Below are positions 52,839 through 63,148 of a stretch of 64,000 nt of DNA, piece by piece. Made by a program: the position numbers and the translations under genes. A model generated the notes under the pieces. It searched no databases, was not told the origin of the DNA, and saw only the letters and a list, made by a program, of their open reading frames with translations. Origin of the DNA: Bacteroidetes bacterium SW_9_63_38 (GTDB lineage Bacteria > Bacteroidota > Rhodothermia > Rhodothermales > Salinibacteraceae). The stretch spans positions 183,117-247,116 of the forward strand of contig PXUA01000008.1 in assembly GCA_003022435.1 (NCBI GenBank), in the 5' to 3' direction. Numbering within the stretch: position 1 is the first letter of the stretch; each line of letters opens with the position of its first letter.

Positions 52839-53156
52839 CTACCCGGCGCGTCGCCATCCGGCGTAGCCGCCCTCAAAGTCGGCCACGTTCGTGTAGCCGT
52901 GCTCCTCCAGCGGGCGAGCGGCCTCGGGGGAGGCGTCGCAGTCGGCGTTCGCGCAGTACACCACGATGGGTGCGTCCGTGTTGGGCACCAGCTGCTCGAC
53001 CTGCTCGATGTCGCCGACGGGCACATTGATGGAGCCCGGAATGTGGCGGGCCTCGCGGGCGGACTGCGGCAGTGTGTTGATGAGCACCGGCGGCGTGTCG
53101 CTCTCCAGCTGTTGCTTGAGATCGCCGGCAGTAATCACGGTAAGCGTGTCGGCCAT
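52839..53156 (-). CDS. Single-domain rhodanese-like protein
   Basis: A 105-residue cytoplasmic rhodanese homology domain. ITAGDLKQQLESDTPPVLIN, then ARHIPGSINVPVGDI, precede the active-site Cys in IVVYCANADCDASPEAARPL near residue 68. The fold ends GYTNVADFEGGYAGWRRAG. Such proteins move sulfane sulfur or act in redox and metabolic sulfur transfer. The active-site loop CANADCD has a second Cys five residues on, which could form a disulfide. No sulfur gene is adjacent. Confidence 0.93.
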   Translation of the reverse strand: MADTLTVITAGDLKQQLESDTPPVLINTLPQSAREARHIPGSINVPVGDIEQVEQLVPNTDAPIVVYCANADCDASPEAARPLEEHGYTNVADFEGGYAGWRRAG

Positions 53157-53340
53157 GATGGGAAGTGGGTCTTGAAGAAGTAGTGCGCAGGGGATCTGTA
53201 CGGCCCGGAGGCCTCTGCGTTACACCGTCGATGTGTCACGAGACGATGAAACGTTCCCGGTCACGCTTGAAAAGCCAGCAGCCAACGCTCATCCTGTGCC
53301 GCAGTGTAGCTGGATTAAGTCCAACTACGATTGCCCCACC

Positions 53341-55296
53341 ATGCAATTGCGAGCCTTCTTCGTTTCGTGCAGTCTCCTGTTCGTTCTCGCCGTGTCTGCG
53401 CAGGCACAGCCGACCCCCGACACCGCCGACGTGGCGTTTGAGGTGCAGCGGGCCGAGGACGTGGTCGTGACCGGATCACGGGTGGCCTCCCCCATTCAAG
53501 AGACCGGCCGGCGCGTCGCCGTCTACACGCAGCAGGACATCGAAAATTTGTCCGTCAACAGCGTGGATCAGCTCTTGGACGTAGTGGGGGGGCTGGACCT
53601 GCAGAGCCGCGGCGGGTTCGGGGTGCAGAGTGACCTGAAGATGCGCGGGTCGTCGTTCAACGGCGTGCTTCTCCTGCTGGACGGAGCGCGCGTCAATGAT
53701 CCGTATACTGGGCACTTCGCGATGGACCTCCCGGTGCCGGTGTCCGAGATCGCCCGCGTCGAGGTGTTGCACGGCCCGGCGACGGCCCTCTACGGCCCCG
53801 ATGCGTTCGGTGGTGTCGTGCACCTGATTACGAAGACGGCGCTCCGAAGTGGGCAGATGGGAGACACTGGACTCAACGTGGAGGCCGGGGGGGCGTACGG
53901 CGGAAATAACTTCTACGATGCAGGAGGCGCGGCCCGCCATGTCGACGAGAACACCGCTGTTAGTGGCGCCGTGTCGTTCCAGGGAAGCGACGGGCAGATG
54001 GTGCGAGGCGACAATGGACAGTCGCTTTCGTACCAGAACCGGGAAGGCCCGGTGCAGACTGATTTTCAGCGTCGGACGGCGACGGCGGCCCTCGCACAGA
54101 ATGTCGGTGACGCCACGCTGTACACCCGTGCCGGCGTGGATGATCGGGAGTTCGGGGCGTACCAGTTCTATACAAACTTTGACAGTGACCGAGCCCGGGA
54201 GGCCACCTCAACATTCTGGGTGCAGAGCCGACTGTCGAGTTCGAATGAGACGGATACGCCCTGGCAGGTACAGGTTTTCGGTAAGCAGCACCGCGACCGA
54301 TACACGTTCGACACTGCCCCCGATACTCCTGACAGACGGCACATCAGTCGTCGACTTCGGGTGCAGGGACAGGCCTCACACACGTTGGGGGCTGTGCAGG
54401 TGACGGGAGGGGCCTCTGCCGGCATTCGCGGTCTCGATAGCAGTCGGGACGGTCTCCACAGTGATCCCTCGGGAGGCACATTTCTGAGTCTCCGCTGGAC
54501 GGTCACCCCACGCTTCACAATCAACCAGAGCACGCGTGTCGACTACGATCCGACGTTTGGGGTCGAGCCGACGCCGCAGCTGTACGCGTCCTACGATCTC
54601 GATCCCGTAACGCTTCGGGCAGGCGGTGGGCGCGTCGTGCGGGCGCCGACGTACGTGGAGCGCTTCATTTCCTCTTTCACCAATAAGGGAAGTGCTGACC
54701 TTGATGCAGAGACGGGATGGTCGGGAGAGGTCGGGGCCGACGTGCAGCTGTCGTCGGGTTTTTCGCTACGCGTGACTGGTTTTGGGCGGACCACGCGCAA
54801 CGCAATCGACTATCTGAAAAAGCCGCGATCAGGTTCAGCCCCAGGATTCTTCAAAGCTCGGAATCTCAATCGGGCACAGGTGGTAGGGCTAGAAACGGAG
54901 GCATCACTCAAGCGGACAGTCAACGGGGTCGGCATCCGCCTTGACGCAGCCTACACTCTTCTTGACGCTACTCTCGACGGAGAGAAACCTGTTGACCGCT
55001 ACAAGTACGGTATCAACAGTGCCCGGCACCACATGCAGGGCAGCGCGTCGGCCACCGTCGGCGGCGTCACGGTGGGACTCCAGGGTGCGTGGAAGGATCG
55101 GATTCAAGCCCCGGGGCTCGCCACCGACCAGTACGGCGTCGTCCACACCCGCCTGGCCTACAATACCCGCTTGGGCGGCCAGCGGGTAACAGTGTCCGGC
55201 GAGGTGCGCAACCTCTTCGACCGTGAGTACAGCGAAGTCTTCAACGCGCCGATGCCGCAGCGCACGTTTCTGGTGGGGGCGTCCGTGCAGCTTTAA
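53341..55296 (+). CDS. TonB-dependent receptor, BtuB-like
   Basis: A 651-residue receptor starting MQLRAFFVSCSLL at 53341, with signal peptide ending near SAQAQ. There is no regulatory-like domain; the plug begins at once (AEDVVVTGSRVASPIQETGR, LLDVVGGLDLQSRGGFGVQS, KMRGSSFNGVLLLLDGARVN). Compact length and plug sequence resemble BtuB and siderophore receptors. The barrel ends RTFLVGASVQL. I looked upstream for a cobalamin riboswitch and did not see one. The substrate could be a corrinoid, siderophore or metal chelate. Confidence 0.93.
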   Translation: MQLRAFFVSCSLLFVLAVSAQAQPTPDTADVAFEVQRAEDVVVTGSRVASPIQETGRRVAVYTQQDIENLSVNSVDQLLDVVGGLDLQSRGGFGVQSDLKMRGSSFNGVLLLLDGARVNDPYTGHFAMDLPVPVSEIARVEVLHGPATALYGPDAFGGVVHLITKTALRSGQMGDTGLNVEAGGAYGGNNFYDAGGAARHVDENTAVSGAVSFQGSDGQMVRGDNGQSLSYQNREGPVQTDFQRRTATAALAQNVGDATLYTRAGVDDREFGAYQFYTNFDSDRAREATSTFWVQSRLSSSNETDTPWQVQVFGKQHRDRYTFDTAPDTPDRRHISRRLRVQGQASHTLGAVQVTGGASAGIRGLDSSRDGLHSDPSGGTFLSLRWTVTPRFTINQSTRVDYDPTFGVEPTPQLYASYDLDPVTLRAGGGRVVRAPTYVERFISSFTNKGSADLDAETGWSGEVGADVQLSSGFSLRVTGFGRTTRNAIDYLKKPRSGSAPGFFKARNLNRAQVVGLETEASLKRTVNGVGIRLDAAYTLLDATLDGEKPVDRYKYGINSARHHMQGSASATVGGVTVGLQGAWKDRIQAPGLATDQYGVVHTRLAYNTRLGGQRVTVSGEVRNLFDREYSEVFNAPMPQRTFLVGASVQL

Positions 55297-55347
55297 AACG
55301 AGAGGCGAGAAGAGAGGGGCGAAGGGCGGAGAGGCCGAGGTGGCAGG

Positions 55348-55809
55348 CTACCGTCGTCGTGCCGATTCGATGAGGCCGCGGAGCGAGTGAAGGGAGACCA
55401 TCGTCGGGATCTGGTCGATGGGGAGCCAGCCGGACACGACGCGGCCTCCGGTCACGCCGCCCGTCAGCCCAACTGCTTCCAGGTCGGCAGGCAGGGCGCG
55501 AGTGCCGTCGACGGCCACGGCCTCGATGGCCACGCGTCCATTCCGCGTTGGGAGTTCTGCGATTGTCGAGGTGAAGGTGGAGTCTGGGAAGTGGGCCCGA
55601 AATGCCCGGTACTCATGGTACAGGAGGAGAAGGGAGCGCCCCGCCTTCCCGAGCGGACCGTCTCTTCCCTCCAGATCGGGGCCGTGATCGCCCCGCAGGG
55701 CGTCGGCCCGGATGCTGTCGGCCGGGAGCTGGGCGGTTGCAGAAAGCGGGACCGCGACAATCGGGACCGCGACACGGCCGACAAGCAGGAAACAGAGTCG
55801 TCGGGACAT
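55348..55809 (-). CDS. Secreted small protein resembling a subtilase inhibitor/propeptide end
   Basis: A 153-residue exported protein starting MSRRLCFLLVGRV at 55809, signal ending near SATAQ. The mature half includes LLLLYHEYRAFRAHFPDSTF, VAIEAVAVDGTRALPADLEA and VSGWLPIDQIPTMVSLHSLR. The second half resembles the I9-like segment that precedes S8 peptidase domains (GRxVSGxLPIDxLPxxxxLxxLR), but no peptidase domain follows. It could be a stand-alone protease inhibitor or a truncated gene. This resemblance is from memory and only moderately strong. Confidence 0.5.
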   Translation of the reverse strand: MSRRLCFLLVGRVAVPIVAVPLSATAQLPADSIRADALRGDHGPDLEGRDGPLGKAGRSLLLLYHEYRAFRAHFPDSTFTSTIAELPTRNGRVAIEAVAVDGTRALPADLEAVGLTGGVTGGRVVSGWLPIDQIPTMVSLHSLRGLIESARRR

Positions 55810-56217
55810 ACAGCACTCGTCAGAAGAGGGGCAAGTTGTGCCCGTCCCCGTCAGGGTCATGTGTGAGCACGCCGGCGATCGGAGGCAGGCGAATGTCGAA
55901 TGACGGCCCGCAGCGGGGCGTCGATGCGTCCAGGCCCCCACGCTTCCATGCTCGTAGTGGCACTCCCTGTGCTCGGAGGCATCAACGCCACAGCCGCCGA
56001 CAGACAACTGTCAGAAGCTGTTTGGTGGATTGATGTTCAGCCGAGACACAGTGGGCGATGCTGCAAAATGGCGCTCAAATGACGCCCTGTAGCGGAGCTA
56101 CCGGGCGAGGAGATCTCAGATCTCCAGTGCAGAAGCCATTTTGCACGAGATCCACGAAGTCGCAGGCCACAGAACGTCCGCCAAACAGCTTCTCAGCGTG
56201 CAATTGCGCCGCACAGG
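55810..56217. other. Structured intergenic region
   Basis: 408 bp between the small secreted protein gene and umuD, with no coding sequence that I can support. Its right part is occupied by the nested inverted repeat at 56012-56193. A umuC gene, expected next to umuD, is not here. Confidence 0.55.
56012..56193. mobile_element. Nested inverted-repeat element, MITE-like
   Basis: Outer arms AGAAGCTGTTTGG (56013-56025) and CCAAACAGCTTCT (56181-56193) match exactly. Inner arms TGCAAAATGGC (56062-56072) and GCCATTTTGCA (56135-56145) also match exactly. Two hairpins lie inside: GTAGC-GGA-GCTAC (56089-56101) and GGAGATCT-C-AGATCTCC (56109-56125). The element would fold into one branched structure. 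It may be a small non-autonomous transposon or a structured RNA. Confidence 0.6.
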
Positions 56218-56673
56218 CTACGAGACCTCGTGGACGACGTGTTGCACGACGCCCCACACCACGAGGTCCTGCCCCGGCTCGACGGGAATGGGGGCGTGTT
56301 CATCGTGTTCGGGGACGAGCACCGGTCGGCCGTCGTGCTTCTGGTAGCGCTTGACCGTGAGTTCGCCGTCGAGCGCCGCCACGACGACGCTGCCGTCCGT
56401 CGGCTCGACGGCCCGGTCCACCACCAGGTCGCCGTCGTGGATGCCGGCGTTTTCCATCGAGCGCCCGGCCACGCGGACGAAGAAGGTGGACGACTCGTGC
56501 TGGACGAGGTGCTCGTTGAGGTCGAGCCGTTGCTCCACGTAGTCGTCGGCGGGCGAGGGAAACCCTGCGGGCACCCGCGAGAGGAAGACGGGGTGCCGGC
56601 GCGACTGGGTGTGCTCGGCGCGGTGGGGGTCGGTGACGACGAGCGAGGACGGAAGGGCGGACAAATCCAGCAT
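56218..56673 (-). CDS. umuD: UmuD-like S24 autoprotease, without adjacent umuC
   Basis: A 151-residue LexA/UmuD family protein starting MLDLSALPSS at 56673. The self-cleavage site is an Ala-Gly in RVPAGFPSPADDYVE. The Ser of the Ser-Lys dyad is in VAGRSMENAGIHDGD near residue 75, and the Lys in DGELTVKRYQKHDG near 112. UmuD becomes the active accessory subunit of translesion polymerase V after RecA-stimulated cleavage. No umuC or SOS box was recognised next to it, so its polymerase partner must be elsewhere or absent. Confidence 0.92.
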   Translation of the reverse strand: MLDLSALPSSLVVTDPHRAEHTQSRRHPVFLSRVPAGFPSPADDYVEQRLDLNEHLVQHESSTFFVRVAGRSMENAGIHDGDLVVDRAVEPTDGSVVVAALDGELTVKRYQKHDGRPVLVPEHDEHAPIPVEPGQDLVVWGVVQHVVHEVS

Positions 56674-57146
56674 CACACGGAGCGGAGCAAAATGGGAGAA
56701 GCGACTCGGGTGCTGTTGAAAGTATGACACATATTACGAACACATTCAACAGGCCCATCCGGGTAATCGCAGGTTTGGCTTCTATCAAACGAGGAGGCGC
56801 ACCTCTGCCCTTTCCGACCGGGATTGCTGGCCAACAGGCCCGTTGGGCGGCGACATCAGAGACGAGTGTCGGTCCTCTGGACGGACCGAGAGGACGAATA
56901 TCCGGGCGTGGATGAGCGTGTGAGGCAGTTGCCGGATTATACCAAATCCGGCAGATTTATTCTGGTCTGCGAACCGACTTTGTAGCGCCGTTGGATTCCA
57001 ACGGCGCTACGAGAGCTTTTTCTACGCTGTAGGATGTGAAAAACGTCTGACTGCGACGGGAATCGCACTTCTCTAGACCGGAAGTTTGCAGTCGGACTTG
57101 GTATTACATGGACGAGTAGTCTCACTTCTCAGGTCGGCGTCGCTCG
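56674..57146. other. Intergenic region upstream of umuD and a lipoprotein gene
   Basis: 473 bp between divergent genes. It holds the 29-bp palindrome at 56982-57010 and presumably two promoters. The part near umuD is AT-richer (about 56720-56745). I see no gene. Confidence 0.5.
56982..57010. repeat. 29-bp near-perfect palindrome
   Basis: GTAGCGCCGTTGGA (56982-56995) and TCCAACGGCGCTAC (56997-57010) are exact reverse complements with one base between. Such a long dyad with no loop would form a cruciform in DNA or a tight hairpin in RNA. It lies about 137 bp upstream of the lipoprotein gene and has no T tract, so it is not a typical terminator. Confidence 0.8.
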
Positions 57147-57761
57147 ATGGTTCAACACCGATTCGTGATGGGAACGGGACTCGTCGTTGCTCTCCTCATG
57201 GGCGGCTGTGTGCAGACGGCTTTGCTGCCGTCCGGTCAACTCGACGGTGGCGAGACGGTCGTGTCGGCCAATCTCGACGAGCCGGGCTTCCTGTACATAC
57301 CGCGACTCAATCTACAGGTGACGCAGGGCCTGGGCGGGGGCGACCTGACCGGCAACGTGGCGGGGACGCTCGGAATGGTGGGAGGCGGGCTTGCGGGGCG
57401 ATACTACCTCACCGACGCGGTCAACGTTGAGGGGCAGGTGCAGGTGCAGAGCGTCTGCCTGTCTGAGGAGACGCGGCAGGCCACCGTCCTCCTTGGGGGT
57501 CAGCAGACGACCCGTCCCGATGATCATCTCTATCTGGGCGGACACGCCGGGGGGCTGTACGGCGAGGAACTGCTTGCGGTGCAGAACAAGCGACATGCCT
57601 ATCCCTTGGTCGGCGGCACGATTGGCGTAGGGCACATCGATCTGGGCGGCGCCTGGCGCATGCAGATGGAGCTGGAGTCCAGCGTGCCGGTGACCACGGG
57701 GGAGTGGGAGCTGGTGCCGCCCGCTCGCGTCTCCATCGGCGTCTTCCGGCACTGGGAGTAG
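57147..57761 (+). CDS. Outer-membrane lipoprotein with barrel-like body
   Basis: A 204-residue lipoprotein with lipobox LLMGGC (Cys near residue 21). The mature part has alternating hydrophobic strands and many glycines (RLNLQVTQGLGGGDLTGNVA, GGGLAGRYYLTDAVNVEGQV, GGTIGVGHIDLGGAWRMQME) and ends VSIGVFRHWE. The pattern suggests a small outer-membrane beta structure. No family is recognised. No same-strand gene is close enough for a clear operon. Confidence 0.65.
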   Translation: MVQHRFVMGTGLVVALLMGGCVQTALLPSGQLDGGETVVSANLDEPGFLYIPRLNLQVTQGLGGGDLTGNVAGTLGMVGGGLAGRYYLTDAVNVEGQVQVQSVCLSEETRQATVLLGGQQTTRPDDHLYLGGHAGGLYGEELLAVQNKRHAYPLVGGTIGVGHIDLGGAWRMQMELESSVPVTTGEWELVPPARVSIGVFRHWE

Positions 57762-57835
57762 GACGGAATGAGCGAGGCTCGACGGCTGCGGCTAGCACAC
57801 TGCCGCTCCGGCTCCGCCGGCCACTCATGGTCGGA

Positions 57836-58666
57836 TTACTCGGCCTCGATCCGGCCGCAGTGCTGGGCCTTGAAGCCGATGCGGTCGGCGTAGCCGTGCG
57901 TCGACATGAGCACAGGGTAGAAGGGCGCGTCCGCGCGCCGCACGGTGCCGTTCTTGCGAGCGTAGACTTCCCCCTCGGCCACGCGCTGGAAGTTTTCGCC
58001 GACGAAGGTGTAGCCCGAGCCCTCCGCGTCGCCGACGACTTCGAACAGGGTCGGGGAGGATCGAGAGGCCGTGCCCTCCACGACCCCCTCCGCCCGGAGA
58101 AAGTGGAGAAGAACGCGGTGGGCCGTCGTGGCCGCGCCCTCGTCGTCGTGGTAGCCGCACTCGACGGCCACGCCCGTGACACTGCGAGTGATGCCGCCGG
58201 GGAGGTAGCTCATGTCCACCACGCGGTCGAGGCCCGTCGAGCGGGCCAGCTGGCGGGAGGGGGCGTCGGTCCCGGTGACGATGGCGTATGGACACTTGCG
58301 CGACTCGCTGGAGTGAATGTCGAGGACGGTCGTGCCCGCCAGTTCCTGGCCGAGGCGGGCAGCGAGGCGTTCCTCGTGTTTCTCGCTCGACGCGTCGCCG
58401 GGCATCACGCGGTTCAGGTCGACGTCGCAGAAGCGGTAGCCGAGCTTGAAGGCGCGCTCGTTGGCGAGGACGAACTTGACGGGCTCATTCAGTACGGCAT
58501 CGCTCGCCTTGAACCGATTGAAGGCGTGCCAGCCGCAGGTCTCGTCACCGTGGACGCACGCGAGGATGGTGTAGCGGGGGCGGCCGTCGCCGAGGGTTTC
58601 AACGTGCACGAATGGAGGGGGCTCGTTCGTTGGGACCAGTGTACGTGCTTCCGCAAACGAGAACAA
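57836..58666 (-). CDS. Succinylglutamate desuccinylase/aspartoacylase family protein
   Basis: A 276-residue zinc hydrolase of the AstE/AspA (M14-related) family. Zinc ligands are in LACVHGDETCGWHAF near residues 39-42 and in TVLDIHSSESRKCPY near 116. The substrate-binding DVDLNRVMPGD lies near 80 and the catalytic Glu probably in VAVECGYHDDEGA near 167. The C-terminal beta domain (TFVGENFQRVAEGEVYARKN) is present. Such enzymes deacylate N-acyl amino acids; some act in ectoine metabolism, but no ectoine genes are nearby. Confidence 0.82.
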   Translation of the reverse strand: MFSFAEARTLVPTNEPPPFVHVETLGDGRPRYTILACVHGDETCGWHAFNRFKASDAVLNEPVKFVLANERAFKLGYRFCDVDLNRVMPGDASSEKHEERLAARLGQELAGTTVLDIHSSESRKCPYAIVTGTDAPSRQLARSTGLDRVVDMSYLPGGITRSVTGVAVECGYHDDEGAATTAHRVLLHFLRAEGVVEGTASRSSPTLFEVVGDAEGSGYTFVGENFQRVAEGEVYARKNGTVRRADAPFYPVLMSTHGYADRIGFKAQHCGRIEAE

Positions 58667-58727
58667 ACGGGACGAGGATAGGCCGTCCGCGTGTGTTTCC
58701 GTTCAAAACGTGTGCCGGGCGTGGGCT

Positions 58728-58743
58728 GGCAGATTGGAAGATT
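58728..58743 (+). repeat. Dispersed 16-mer, copy 3
   Basis: GGCAGATTGGAAGATT, identical over all 16 bases to the minus-strand copy at 9994-10009. It lies in the gap between divergent genes. Confidence 0.75.
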
Positions 58744-58888
58744 CGAACATTGAAGAGGGAGTGCGGGAACGTCGAGGCGGTCGTGGAATTTCGCGTCTGT
58801 ACTCGAATGTTTTCAGGGGTGTATGCGTCGTTCCATTCGACTGCCCCAGAGACCGCTCATTTTGATTCCGATTGCCAGGGTGGGGTGG

Positions 58889-58944
58889 TATGAGTCATGA
58901 GGTATGAGTCATGAGTTGTGAGCCACGAGTTGTGAGTCGTGAGT
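58889..58944. repeat. Eight-unit heptamer repeat array
   Basis: Eight consecutive 7-bp units run TATGAGT, CATGAGG, TATGAGT, CATGAGT, TGTGAGC, CACGAGT, TGTGAGT, CGTGAGT. The last four positions of each unit are nearly constant. It lies about 205 bp upstream of the S9 peptidase start. Confidence 0.88.
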
Positions 58945-59148
58945 GGGGGTATCGGTGTTTGGGGTCGTCCGCGCTCGCGTCGAAATGTCGTTCAGTGGAG
59001 GCAGCTCCCCAGGGCATCCTACAGACAGCGCATGTCGCATAACCGAATTCCCCGTACCGTGAATCCCGTGATGTCACCGATACGTGAACAAGTTTGTAAA
59101 ATCCGTTTCTTGCTCCCGGCTGTGCACGGTCCGCAGCTCTCGTGGAAA

Positions 59149-61929
<2,781 letters not shown>

Positions 61930-61993
61930 AGACGCGTCCGATGGAATGGAGCGATGTCCGGAGAGGGGGAGTCGCGTCTCCGATCCTGAATCG

Positions 61994-62468
61994 CTATTGC
62001 AATCCCTCGGGGTTCGTGACGTACCCGGCCACCTTCCACGTCTCGTCTTCCTTTTTCAGCGTGACGGTTTCAATCCACTGCTCGTCGGCGTACGTGGCCT
62101 CGTACTGGATGACCACGTATTTGCCAGTCGGGGCGTTGGGGAGGGACTCGGTATACTGGGCCGTCGCCACGGACCGGGACTGGAGGGAGTCGAGCACCGG
62201 CCGTCGCTTCTTGGTCTGTTTGATTCGGGTAGCCCACTGCTCGGCCCCGATTTTCGACTGAAAGAAGGGAGAAGCCTGCTCCCACGTAGCCCTATACATA
62301 CTTTTCGTCGTCGAAGAAGGCCAGCCACTCCTGGGCGGCCGTTTTCGGGGCCTCGACGGCCTCTTCGTTAGACTGGGCGGAGAGTGGGGCTGGAGCGGCG
62401 ACAGCAACACCGAGGAGGAGGAGGAAGAAGAGAATCGAACGGCGCGTAGAATCGAGCGTGTCGAGCAA
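61994..62468 (-). pseudogene. DUF4019 gene (copy 3) broken by a 4-bp duplication
   Basis: From a TTG at 62468 the frame gives a signal peptide (SILFFLLLLGVAVAAPAPLS) and KTAAQEWLAFFDDEKY, then stops. The rest, RATWEQASPFFQSKIGAEQW to ETWKVAGYVTNPEGLQ, continues in another frame to 61994. The break coincides with a tandem duplication of four bases, ATAC at 62294-62297 and 62298-62301 on the plus strand. Removing one copy restores DDEKYRATWEQAS and a full DUF4019 protein of about 156 residues. Confidence 0.8.
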
Positions 62469-62539
62469 AATGATTGTTCACGACGCACGTATGGGGCAGT
62501 GACCCGTTGGATGTCCTGTTCGCCAACCAGAGGCCCCGT

Positions 62540-62740
62540 TCGCCGCCTGGGCGCAGCACTCGATGAACGGTTCGATGCCGCTGCCTTTCTTCAGAGTCAC
62601 GGTCTCAAGCATCGTCTCTGCCTCATACTCGGCGTTGTACTCCGCGACGACGTACTTCCCGCTCGATCTCGACTTGTAGTTCGTTTCGGCGAGCGAGCGC
62701 GACTTCAAGGCGTTCAGGTTCTTGTGGGAATGGTGAATGC
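62540..62740 (-). pseudogene. DUF4019 fragment (copy 4)
   Basis: The minus strand encodes NALKSRSLAETNYKSRSSGK and KYVVAEYNAEYEAETMLETV followed by TLKKG. This aligns with DSLQSRSVATAQYTESLPN and KYVVIQYEATYADEQWIETV then TLKKE of copy 3. No start, signal peptide or complete end is present. It is a partial, decayed duplicate lying directly upstream of copy 3. Confidence 0.7.
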
Positions 62741-62977
62741 AATCGACAATTCTGCATGTGGTACTAAACGTATTTAGTCGAAATCGGAAATAAAACATAG
62801 AAGTTGGACCGAGGGGCGGGAGGGGACGGACGCTGAGGACGGATCCTCCACGGAAAACAGAATTGCGGGGCCGACTCCTGCTCGGAGGAGAGGCTGGAGA
62901 CGTAGACGGCTACACCGAACGGAAGGCTTTCGGCGTCGGTAAAGGGGAGGACGCTGCACGAGACCTGTGTAGGGGGG

Positions 62978-63148
62978 CTACAGCTCCTCCTCAACGGCAT
63001 GCAGAGCGTCGCGCAGGGCCTCGTACTCTTCGCGGCAGTCGCCGCAGCGCTGGAGGTGATCGTGGACGCGCGGCAGGAGGTCCGCCGCGGGCTTCCCGGC
63101 CCGAATAAGCTCCACAAAGCGGTCGAGTCGACCACATTGGGCACAGTG
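62978..63148 (-). pseudogene. Zinc-finger (zf-HC2-like) C-terminal fragment
   Basis: One minus-strand frame reads SHCAQCGRLDRFVELIRAGK, then PAADLLPRVHDHLQRCGDCR and EEYEALRDALHAVEEEL, and stops at 62978. It contains HxxxCxxC (HLQRCGDC), the pattern of anti-sigma-factor-type zinc domains, and an extra CxxC. No start is seen; upstream DNA belongs to the PEP-synthase-like gene in a different frame. It seems to be the tail of a gene joined at about 63125-63150. Confidence 0.5.

Larger units (their letters stand above)
58667..59148. other. Intergenic region upstream of the S9 peptidase
   Basis: 482 bp without a supported gene. It contains a dispersed 16-mer copy (58728-58743) and the eight-unit heptamer array (58889-58944). 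The open frame preceding the peptidase start is fortuitous: its translation is basic and unlike a protein. Confidence 0.55.

Noticed and set aside
53157..53340. Cobalamin riboswitch upstream of the BtuB-like receptor
   Set aside because: I looked for a B12-box-like core and supporting helices and found none convincing; a covariance-model search would settle it.
58939..59148. N-terminal extension of the S9 peptidase
   Set aside because: The extension is basic and lacks similarity to anything, whereas a good signal peptide begins at 59149.
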